From SIG565 sp045651765 (GTDB lineage: Bacteria > Bacillota > Clostridia > Oscillospirales > Acutalibacteraceae), in NCBI GenBank assembly GCA_045651765.1, contig JAZRSY010000002.1, forward strand, positions 75,063 to 139,062: a stretch of DNA of 64,000 nt, read 5' to 3'. A program made the translations under genes and the position numbers. Positions 9,223-16,221 of this stretch are shown piece by piece (within the stretch, counting starts at the first letter, position 1; each line of letters opens with the position of its first letter). The notes beneath the pieces are model-generated. The model saw only the letters and a list, made by a program, of their open reading frames with translations. It ran no database searches and had not been told where the DNA came from.

Positions 9223-10644
9223 TTATTCCTTTCCGTTCCAGCAATATGTGCAAAGGTCTTCGGGGTTTAGGCCAATTGCCTTAATAACACCCTCTAAAGA
9301 CTGAAATTCAAGTGAAGCAAAACCTAATTTTTCGCAAATTGTTTTTCTTAAATTTTTGCCCCTTTCGGTTGAAGCATCGCTATATTCTTCAATATAGTTC
9401 ATTCCTTCTTCACCCTCAAGTTCTAAAATAATGCGGCGTGCAATAAGTTCTAAATCGCTGGTGGCGCGTGTGAAATTTAAATATTTGCAGCCATACATTA
9501 TGGGTGGGCAGGCCGAACGCATATGTACCTTTTTGGCACCGTTATCATAAAGAAAATCTACCGTTTCTTTAAGTTGGGTGCCACGAACAATGGAATCGTC
9601 CACAAAAAGTAATTCTTTATTTTCGATTAATTCGCGCACGGGAATCTGCTTCATTTTAGCAACCTTTTGGCGTTCTTTTTGGTGGGTTGGTGTAAAGCTG
9701 CGCGCCCAAGTGGGTGTGTATTTTATAAAGGCCCTTGCAAAAGGCACACCGCTTTCATTAGCGTAGCCTATTGCGTGTGGTGTGCCCGAATCCGGCACGC
9801 CCACAATATAATCGAGCCCCTGTTTTATGTTTAGTTGGTTGTCGTTTTCGGCCAATATTTTACCGTTTTTGTAACGCATTACCTCAACATTAACACCTTC
9901 GTAGGTAGAGGTTGGGTAGCCGTAATAACTCCATAAAAACGAGCAAACCTTTTTTCTGTTGCCCGGTTTTTTAAGCTGTGTTATTTTTTCGGGTTCTAAT
10001 TTAACAATTTCGCCCGGACCTAACTCGCGCACTTCGGTATAGCCTAATTTTTTATAGGCAAAGCTTTCAAACGAAACGCAATGTCCGTTTTCGTTTTTGC
10101 CAATGCTTACGGGTATACGGCCCAACTTATCGCGGGCGGCAATAAGGGTGCCATCGCTGTTTAATATTAAAATTGAGGCGGTGCCTTCAATTGCGTTTTG
10201 GGCAAACTCTATGCCCTCTAAAAAGCTTTCTTTTTGGCCAATAAGTGCAGCTACTAACTCGGTAGCGTTTATAAGGCCGCTTGTCATGGCATTTAGGTGG
10301 CCGCCCTTGGCCAAATATTTTTCAATCAACTCTTTAGCGTTGTTGATTAAACCCGTAATACAAATGGCATAGGTGCCAATGTTTGAATGTATTAACAAAG
10401 GCTGAGGGTCATAATCACTTATGCAGCCTATGGCCGAGGTACCCTGCATTTCTTCGAAAACGTTTTCAAACTTGGTTCTAAAGGGTGAATTTTGAATATT
10501 ATGAATTTCGCGCTGGAGGCCAATTTTGGCATCGTACGCTGCCATACCGCCCCTGCGTGTGCCTAAATGCGAATGATAGTCGGTGCCAAAGAAAACATCT
10601 GAAATAGCATCTTCGGTGCTAACTACTCCAAAAAAACCGCCCAT
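9223..10644 (-). CDS. purF: Amidophosphoribosyltransferase homologue lacking the N-terminal Cys nucleophile
   Basis: PurF makes phosphoribosylamine from PRPP, the committed step. This 473-residue protein keeps the PRTase half, with the PRPP loop LLFVDDSIVRGTQ and the PDSGTPHAIGYA segment, and an N-terminal Ntn-type glutaminase fold (RRGGMAAYDA, then GCISDYDPQP). It begins MGGFFGVV, however, where canonical PurF has Cys at mature position 1 (C-G-V-F-G). No Cys occurs in the first 80 residues. The PRTase activity should therefore be intact, but glutamine hydrolysis by the usual mechanism is not expected; ammonia or a partner glutaminase may be used. It is the only PurF-like gene in this operon, with RBS AAAAAGGAG before ATG 10644. 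Confidence 0.9.
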   Translation of the reverse strand: MGGFFGVVSTEDAISDVFFGTDYHSHLGTRRGGMAAYDAKIGLQREIHNIQNSPFRTKFENVFEEMQGTSAIGCISDYDPQPLLIHSNIGTYAICITGLINNAKELIEKYLAKGGHLNAMTSGLINATELVAALIGQKESFLEGIEFAQNAIEGTASILILNSDGTLIAARDKLGRIPVSIGKNENGHCVSFESFAYKKLGYTEVRELGPGEIVKLEPEKITQLKKPGNRKKVCSFLWSYYGYPTSTYEGVNVEVMRYKNGKILAENDNQLNIKQGLDYIVGVPDSGTPHAIGYANESGVPFARAFIKYTPTWARSFTPTHQKERQKVAKMKQIPVRELIENKELLFVDDSIVRGTQLKETVDFLYDNGAKKVHMRSACPPIMYGCKYLNFTRATSDLELIARRIILELEGEEGMNYIEEYSDASTERGKNLRKTICEKLGFASLEFQSLEGVIKAIGLNPEDLCTYCWNGKE

Positions 10645-10662
10645 TGTTTACTCCTTTTTATT

Positions 10663-11349
10663 TTATGCAAAGAAAAGTTCTGAAAGTGTCATTGGGTCTA
10701 TATATTCGCCGTTTTTGTAAACGCGCATATTGCCCGATGCAATTTCGTCTATAAGCATTACACTGCCATCTTTATCGTAGCCGAATTCAAATTTAATGTC
10801 GTAAAGGTCAAGACCCTTTTCCTTTAAATCGTCGGCAACAATTTTTGTGATTTTTTGGGTCATATCTTTAATATCGTCGTATTGTTTTGCTGTCATAACA
10901 CCTAAATCTACAAGGCCGTCTTTGGTAACCAGCGGGTCGCCCTTTTCGTCATTTTTAAAGGTAGTTTCAACATAAGCTGGTAAATCGGCGCCTTCGGCAA
11001 TATAATCGCTGTAACGACGGAAGAAGCTGCCAACTGCTTTATAGCGGCAAATAACCTCTAAACCTTTGCCAAAAACTTTAGCGGCCAAAACTTCCATTGT
11101 GGTGTCTTGGAGGTTAGCGTTTACATAGTGTGTTTTAATGCCGGCAGCATTAATTTTTTCAAAAAAGTAAATAGACATCCTTAGGTTAACATCGCCAACG
11201 CCATCTATTGTTAGACCAACCGAATTTTCGCCCGGGTCAAACACGCCGTCTTTACCGGTGCAATCATCTTTAAATTTTAGCAAACAGTTGCCGTTTTCAA
11301 GTGCGAAAACATCTTTGGTTTTTCCTGTGTAAATTAATTTCTTTTCCAT
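10663..11349 (-). CDS. purC: SAICAR synthetase
   Basis: Ligates aspartate to CAIR with ATP, step 7. The 228 residues match the short bacterial form. It opens MEKKLIYTGKTKDVFALENG and carries FKDDCTGKDG, the sugar-phosphate segment GSFFRRYSDYIAEGADLP, and the C-terminal IKFEFGYDKDGSVMLIDEI. The RBS AAAGGGGTAAAAACA precedes ATG 11349. It follows purE by 18 bp. Confidence 0.97.
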   Translation of the reverse strand: MEKKLIYTGKTKDVFALENGNCLLKFKDDCTGKDGVFDPGENSVGLTIDGVGDVNLRMSIYFFEKINAAGIKTHYVNANLQDTTMEVLAAKVFGKGLEVICRYKAVGSFFRRYSDYIAEGADLPAYVETTFKNDEKGDPLVTKDGLVDLGVMTAKQYDDIKDMTQKITKIVADDLKEKGLDLYDIKFEFGYDKDGSVMLIDEIASGNMRVYKNGEYIDPMTLSELFFA

Positions 11350-11367
11350 TGTTTTTACCCCTTTATA

Positions 11368-11865
11368 TTAAATATTTTTTAAAGCTTCTTTTACGGTTGC
11401 ATCTTTTTTAAGAACAACCTGGGCATCGGCCACACGCTTGGCATCTAACCTATCTGCCAAAGATGAATCCGACACGGCTAAAATTTGAATTGCCAAAAGT
11501 GCAGCATTGGCGGCACCGTTTATGGCAACAGTAGCCACCGGTATGCCGGTTGGCATTTGCACGGTAGAAAGCAAGGCATCTAAACCGTCGACCATGCCGC
11601 CCTTGCAAGGGATTCCGATAACGGGCAGGGTTGTGTTGGCCGCAATGGCGCCCGCTAAGTGAGCTGCCATGCCGGCTGCCGCTATTATAGCGCCAAAGCC
11701 GTTCTGCCTTGCGTTAACGGCAAAATCGCGCGCCTCTATGGGTGTGCGGTGCGCCGAATAAATGTGAATTTCATAAGGAACTTCAAATTCTTCCAACATA
11801 TTTGTAGCTTTTTTTACAATTGGTAAATCGCTGTCGCTACCCATTATTATTGCTACTTTTTTCAT
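11368..11865 (-). CDS. purE: N5-CAIR mutase / AIR carboxylase catalytic subunit
   Basis: Produces CAIR in step 6. The 165-residue protein has the class I PurE signature MGSDSDLPIVKKA, then YSAHRTP and the glycine-rich IIAAAGMAAHLAGAIAANT. No purK is in the window, so either purK is elsewhere or the enzyme uses CO2 directly. It is the first gene of the purine operon, with AAGGAGGGG upstream of ATG 11865. Its transcription should depend on readthrough of the terminator at 11892-11924, which is coupled to the ZTP riboswitch. Confidence 0.96.
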   Translation of the reverse strand: MKKVAIIMGSDSDLPIVKKATNMLEEFEVPYEIHIYSAHRTPIEARDFAVNARQNGFGAIIAAAGMAAHLAGAIAANTTLPVIGIPCKGGMVDGLDALLSTVQMPTGIPVATVAINGAANAALLAIQILAVSDSSLADRLDAKRVADAQVVLKKDATVKEALKNI

Positions 11866-11891
11866 AAATTACCCCTCCTTAAAAACAAAAA

Positions 11892-11924
11892 GGCGCACTT
11901 GACTAGAGTTTAGTCAAATGCGCC
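11892..11924 (-). terminator. Rho-independent terminator of the ZTP riboswitch
   Basis: GGCGCA...TGCGCC stem whose inner part is TTGACTAAACTCTAGTCAA, followed on the minus strand by TTTTTG. The 3' conserved GGGC of the riboswitch overlaps the 5' base of the stem, the arrangement expected when ligand binding blocks terminator formation. Confidence 0.93.
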
Positions 11925-12015
11925 CAGACGGTCGGCAAAAAATGCAGAAAACTGCACGGCGTTATTTACTTCTTTGTGGTTAATTCCACTGGTTTCCGTC
12001 AGTCGTAAAAAACGC
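11922..12015 (-). promoter_or_regulatory. ZTP/ZMP riboswitch (pfl motif)
   Basis: The leader shows the two conserved halves of pfl RNA. The 5' half has ACGACTGACGGAAACC, a GTGG-AATTAA-CCAC hairpin and a long-range GCGTT/AACGC stem. The 3' half is GCCGACCGTCTGGGC (11922-11936). A TGCAG...CTGCA hairpin links the halves. Known members sense ZMP/ZTP, which accumulates when 10-formyl-THF is short, and switch genes on. Here the terminator lies immediately 3' and the operon encodes AICAR transformylase, PurN and GlyA, so an ON switch is inferred. Confidence 0.92.
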
Positions 12016-12031
12016 TTTTAACTACCCGTTC

Positions 12032-12061
12032 ATTATACCACAAAAAGCACAATTTAGTCAA
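12032..12061 (-). promoter_or_regulatory. Promoter of the purine operon
   Basis: Minus-strand -35 TTGACT (12056-12061) and -10 TATAAT (12032-12037) with 18 bp spacing, directly upstream of the ZTP riboswitch. Confidence 0.88.
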
Positions 12062-12105
12062 GAAAAAGAGTGTAGAAAATATGGGTAAAATTAAAATAAT
12101 TTTGG

Positions 12106-13194
12106 TTATTTTGCCCTGGCTTCACAATATATGCAGCGCTTGGTTTCAGGCACGCCCTCGGTAACCTTAAAAATGTGCTCAATTTCTTGTTCGGTGCTGG
12201 TTATACAGCGCGGATTTTTGCACTTAATTTTACCCCTGATAAGCCTGCCCGACTCGGTTTCAAGCGGACTTGCTTTAGAGTCTGTTAATTCTAACAATTT
12301 AATTATTAATGCCATTCGCATATATTTACCGTAAAGCGCCTGTTTAAAATAACAGGCTCGACTATCGTTGTCGATGGCAACGCTTATTTCGTTAACCCTT
12401 GGCAGCGGGTGCAAAATGGCAAGGTCGGCCTTGGCGTCGGTTAATTTTTCAGGGGTTAAAATATAACTGTCTTTAAGGCGTAAATAATCTTCTTCGTTAA
12501 AAAAGCGTTCCCTTTGAACACGGGTCATGTAAAGCACATCTAAATCTGAAATCACACCCTCTAAATCGGTGGTTTCTATGTACTCCATTCCACTTTTTTC
12601 AATAACGTCGGTTTTAATATAACTTGGTAATTTTAACTCTTCGGGCGAAATTAAAACAACCTTAATGCCACTATAACGCGAAAGTGCGCTTATTAGCGAA
12701 TGCACCGTTCTGCCGAATTTTAAATCGCCACACAAGCCTACGCAAAGGTTGTTAAAACCGCCTTTTTCACGGTAAATTGTTAATAAATCGGCCAAGGTTT
12801 GTGTTGGGTGGTTATGCCCGCCGTCGCCCGCGTTAATAACCGGCACAGTAGCATTCATGGCGGCCACAAGCGGTGCGCCCTCTTTAAAATGGCGCATGGC
12901 AATAATGTCGGCATAGCAGCTTATGATTTTTGCGGTGTCGGCAACGCTTTCGCCCTTGGCGGCCGAAGATGAGCCTGCCTCGGAAAAGCCCAAAACATTG
13001 CCGCCTAATTCCATCATAGCGGCCTCGAAACTAAGGCGTGTGCGGGTTGAAGGCTCGAAAAACAGGGTTGCCAACTTTTTGCCACGACAAATTTCGCTAT
13101 ATTTTTTAGGATTTTCAATAATGTCGTTAGCGGTGTTAATTAATTCTTCTAACTCGGCTACCGAAAAATCCAAAATATCAATTAAACTTTGCAT
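12106..13194 (-). CDS. pyrB: Aspartate carbamoyltransferase with fused PyrI-type zinc module
   Basis: Condenses carbamoyl phosphate and aspartate. Residues 1 to about 305 are a normal ATCase catalytic chain with the carbamoyl-phosphate motif FFEPSTRTRLSFE, GDGGHNHPTQTL and HPLPRVNEI. The last 40 residues add C325-x4-C330-x23-C354-x2-C357, the same spacing as the zinc cysteines of E. coli PyrI (109, 114, 138, 141). The N-terminal nucleotide-binding domain of PyrI is missing. The ATG at 13194 is preferred over an upstream in-frame TTG (13212) because AAAGGA sits at the right distance. Last gene of the pyr operon. Confidence 0.95.
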   Translation of the reverse strand: MQSLIDILDFSVAELEELINTANDIIENPKKYSEICRGKKLATLFFEPSTRTRLSFEAAMMELGGNVLGFSEAGSSSAAKGESVADTAKIISCYADIIAMRHFKEGAPLVAAMNATVPVINAGDGGHNHPTQTLADLLTIYREKGGFNNLCVGLCGDLKFGRTVHSLISALSRYSGIKVVLISPEELKLPSYIKTDVIEKSGMEYIETTDLEGVISDLDVLYMTRVQRERFFNEEDYLRLKDSYILTPEKLTDAKADLAILHPLPRVNEISVAIDNDSRACYFKQALYGKYMRMALIIKLLELTDSKASPLETESGRLIRGKIKCKNPRCITSTEQEIEHIFKVTEGVPETKRCIYCEARAK

Positions 13195-13215
13195 AAACAA
13201 TAATCCTTTCAAAAA

Positions 13216-13872
13216 TTAGGCTTTGGCGCCGTTAATTTCAAGGTATTTTTTAATTCTTTCAACATTTTCACGGTTGCTTTCATCTTGCTCTAAATATTCA
13301 ATAATATCATAAACATCGACAACCGAATAAACCGGGAAGCCAAATTCTTCGCCAACCTCGGCCATGGCCGATTTTTCGGTTTGACCCTTTTCTTTGCGGT
13401 CCACCATAACAAAAGTGGCGGCAACCTTAGTGCCTTTTAAAGAGGATAATATGGCCATGCTTTCTCTAATGGCAGTGCCGGCGGTAATAACATCTTCCAC
13501 TATTACGATTTCTTCGTTTTCGGTGGGTTTATAACCTACGAAAACGCCGCCTTCGCCGTGGTCTTTTTCTTCTTTGCGGTTAAAAAAGAACGGAACATCA
13601 AGCCCTTGTTTTGCCAGCGCACAGGCCACCGAAACAGCAATTGGAATTCCTTTATAAGCAGGGCCGTAAAGCACGGTTTTTTTGTTGCCTACCTTTTCAA
13701 AATAGGCCTTGGCATAAAATTCGCCTAATTTTGAAATTTGTTCGCCTGTTTTAATGTCGCCTGCGTTAATAAAATATGGGATTTTTCTGCCCGATTTAGC
13801 GGTGAAATCACCAAATTTTAACACGCCTGCGCCCTCTAAAAACTTAATAAATTCTCTTTTATAACCTTCCAT
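13216..13872 (-). CDS. pyrE: Orotate phosphoribosyltransferase
   Basis: Converts orotate and PRPP to OMP. The 218-residue protein has the PRPP-binding motif IVIVEDVITAGTAIRES, the KIPYFINAGDIKTG segment, LYGPAYKGIPIAV and the flexible-loop lysines NRKEEKDHGEGG. It lies 10 bp after pyrF and about 20 bp before pyrB in the same orientation. Confidence 0.96.
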   Translation of the reverse strand: MEGYKREFIKFLEGAGVLKFGDFTAKSGRKIPYFINAGDIKTGEQISKLGEFYAKAYFEKVGNKKTVLYGPAYKGIPIAVSVACALAKQGLDVPFFFNRKEEKDHGEGGVFVGYKPTENEEIVIVEDVITAGTAIRESMAILSSLKGTKVAATFVMVDRKEKGQTEKSAMAEVGEEFGFPVYSVVDVYDIIEYLEQDESNRENVERIKKYLEINGAKA

Positions 13873-13882
13873 TTTTATTCTC

Positions 13883-14581
13883 CTAACCTATAAATTCTTT
13901 AACGCAACGCTCATATGCTGCTACAGGGTCGGCTGCGGCGGTAATGGGGCGGCCCACTACGATGTAATCCGAACCGATTTTTTTGGCTTCGGCCGGTGTC
14001 ATAACACGTTTTTGGTCGCCAATTTCGCCATCGGCAAAGCGGACGCCGGGGGTAATGGTTAAAAAGTTTTGACCGCAACATTCGTGCACCTTGCCGGCCT
14101 CGAGCGGCGAGCAAACTACGCCATCGAGCCCTGCCGATTTAGCATTTTTAGCATAGTGCATAACAACCTTATCTATAGGCTCATTTATAAGTAAATCTTT
14201 TTCCATAATTTCTTGGTCGGTGCTGGTTAACTGGGTAACGGCTATAAGCAGCGGCCTTGTTCCGTCTGGTCGGGTTAAACCTTCTAATGCGGCCTGCATC
14301 ATACGGGTGGTGCCTGCGGCGTGTAAATTAGTAATGTCAACATCCAAGCCCGATAACACCGCCATAGATTTTTTAACGGTGTTAGGAATGTCATGAAGCT
14401 TTAAATCCAAAAAGATTTTATGGCCTCTGGCCTTAATTTGTTTTACAATTTCGGGGCCTGCGGCATAAAAAAGCTCCATGCCTATTTTTACAAAAGGTTT
14501 TTTGCCTGTAAATTTATCCAAAAAACTATAAACGGCTTCGGCACTTGCGAAATCGCAAGCTACTATAACATCTTTACCCAT
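13883..14581 (-). CDS. pyrF: Orotidine-5'-phosphate decarboxylase
   Basis: Decarboxylates OMP to UMP. The 232 residues begin MGKDVIVACDFASAE. The ATG at 14581 is chosen because GGAGGAG lies 6 bases upstream. The catalytic Asp-Lys-Asp array is seen in FLDLKLHDIPNTV, and the phosphate-gripping end in IVVGRPITAAADP. The start overlaps the end of pyrD by 8 bp, which suggests translational coupling. Confidence 0.96.
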   Translation of the reverse strand: MGKDVIVACDFASAEAVYSFLDKFTGKKPFVKIGMELFYAAGPEIVKQIKARGHKIFLDLKLHDIPNTVKKSMAVLSGLDVDITNLHAAGTTRMMQAALEGLTRPDGTRPLLIAVTQLTSTDQEIMEKDLLINEPIDKVVMHYAKNAKSAGLDGVVCSPLEAGKVHECCGQNFLTITPGVRFADGEIGDQKRVMTPAEAKKIGSDYIVVGRPITAAADPVAAYERCVKEFIG

Positions 14582-15491
14582 TATTAACTCCTCCAATAAT
14601 ATCACTTAAATTTTTAATGTCGTATTTGTCCATAACCCTTGGTAAATCGTTAATTATATTACGGCAGGCATACGGCTCAATAAGGTTGGCGGCCCCAACC
14701 TCTACTGCGGTGGCACCGGCCAACATCATTTCAATAACATCTTCGGCTGTGCTAACGCCACCCATACCAATTACCGGTATTTTAACGGCATTTGCCACCT
14801 GGTAAACCATTCTTACGGCCACGGGGAAAATTGCAGGGCCCGAAAAACCGCCCATTTTGTTGGCAATAACCGGTTTTTTGGTTTTTAAATCTATGCGCAT
14901 GCCAAGCATTGTGTTTATAAGGCTTATTGCATCGGCGCCTGCTTCTTCGCAGGCTTTGGCAATTGCTACAATGTCGGTAACATTGGGAGACAACTTAACA
15001 ATTATAGGTTTTGTTGTGGCGGCCTTTACAGCCCTTACAACCTCGGCTGCGGCCTCGGGCGATGTGCCAAAACTCATACCGCCGCCGTGCACATTGGGGC
15101 AGCTGACATTCACTTCCAGCCAACCCACCTGTGACTCTTTATCTAACATTTTGCAACTATATACATAATCCTCCACCGAAAAGCCGCTAACATTGGCCAT
15201 AACCGGCTTGTTAAAGCATTTTTTAAGTTTTGGAAGTTCTTCTGATATAACCTTGTCCACTCCCGGATTTTGCAGCCCAACGGCATTTATCATACCGGCG
15301 GTACATTCGGCAATACGGGGGGTTGGGTTGCCAAAGCGGGCTTCTTTGGTGGTGCCTTTAAATGAAAAAGTGCCAAGAATATTAATGTCATAAAGCTCGG
15401 CAAATTCATAACCAAACCCAAAGGTGCCACTGGCAGGAATTACGGGGTTATCAAGCTCGATTCCACAAAGGTTAACGGTTAATCTTCCCAT
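14574..15491 (-). CDS. pyrD: Dihydroorotate dehydrogenase B, catalytic subunit
   Basis: FMN protein oxidising dihydroorotate to orotate, type 1B, which passes electrons to PyrK. The 305 residues include LCGIELDNPVIPASGTFG, ANVSGFS, catalytic Cys in VNVSCPNVHGGG, VKLSPNVTDI and the FMN phosphate loop IGMGGVSTAEDVIEMMLAGA. The gene overlaps pyrK by 13 bp, in keeping with a PyrD2-PyrK2 complex. Confidence 0.96.
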   Translation of the reverse strand: MGRLTVNLCGIELDNPVIPASGTFGFGYEFAELYDINILGTFSFKGTTKEARFGNPTPRIAECTAGMINAVGLQNPGVDKVISEELPKLKKCFNKPVMANVSGFSVEDYVYSCKMLDKESQVGWLEVNVSCPNVHGGGMSFGTSPEAAAEVVRAVKAATTKPIIVKLSPNVTDIVAIAKACEEAGADAISLINTMLGMRIDLKTKKPVIANKMGGFSGPAIFPVAVRMVYQVANAVKIPVIGMGGVSTAEDVIEMMLAGATAVEVGAANLIEPYACRNIINDLPRVMDKYDIKNLSDIIGGVNNG

Positions 15492-16213
15492 GAAATTTCC
15501 TCCTTAAGCATAACGGGGCCATCTTTACAAATACGCTTATAACCCGCTATAGTTTTGCAAGAGCAACCCATACAGGCGCCAAAACCGCAACCCATACGCT
15601 CTTCGAAACTCATTTGGCCTTGAGTTTTACTTTGCTTATACACAGCCTTTAACATGGGTTCGGGGCCGCAGGTGTAAAAATAGGAATAATCAATATCCAT
15701 TTTAGCGGTTACAAAACCCTTTGTACCATAGCTGCCATCGGCCGTAACAACGGCTACGCTGCAGCCTAAATTTTTAAATTCTTGCTCGTAAAAAACCTCT
15801 GACTTAGTGTTAAAGCCCAATATTACCGAAACCTTTTTGCCCTGGGCAATTAACTCTTTAGCCAGCATATAAAGGGGTGGCACACCAACGCCACCGCCAA
15901 TAAGCAGCGGGTTGTTGCCCGACACAGCGGTATTATAACCGTTGCCAAGGCCTGTTAGAATGTCGAGCATTTGGCCTTCTTTTAAGTCTTTCATTTGCTC
16001 GGTTCCGCTGCCAACAACCTTGTAAATAATGGTTAATAAGCCATCTTCACAGTCGCAAACCGAAATTGGTCTGCGCAAATATTTGCCATCGAGCTTAATG
16101 TTTACAAACTGGCCAGGGGCGGTAATGAATGAGGTATCGCCCTTTAAACACATTTTATAAACATTGCTATTTAGCGGAACATTCTTAGTAATTTCGAAAA
16201 AACCTTGTTTCAT
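15479..16213 (-). CDS. pyrK: Dihydroorotate dehydrogenase B, electron-transfer subunit
   Basis: FAD and [2Fe-2S] subunit that hands electrons from PyrD to NAD. Features in order are an FAD-binding barrel with YLRRPISVCD, a nucleotide-binding region with LLIGGGVGVPPLYMLAKEL, and a C-terminal cysteine cluster CGFGACMGCSCKT followed by RICKDGPVM. The length of 244 is typical. It lies between carB and pyrD. Confidence 0.96.
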   Translation of the reverse strand: MKQGFFEITKNVPLNSNVYKMCLKGDTSFITAPGQFVNIKLDGKYLRRPISVCDCEDGLLTIIYKVVGSGTEQMKDLKEGQMLDILTGLGNGYNTAVSGNNPLLIGGGVGVPPLYMLAKELIAQGKKVSVILGFNTKSEVFYEQEFKNLGCSVAVVTADGSYGTKGFVTAKMDIDYSYFYTCGPEPMLKAVYKQSKTQGQMSFEERMGCGFGACMGCSCKTIAGYKRICKDGPVMLKEEISWED

Positions 16214-16221
16214 TTTTTACC

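Noticed and set aside
9218..9253. Upstream extension of PurM
   Set aside because: It would overlap purF and has no RBS; GGAAAGG directs the start to 9217.
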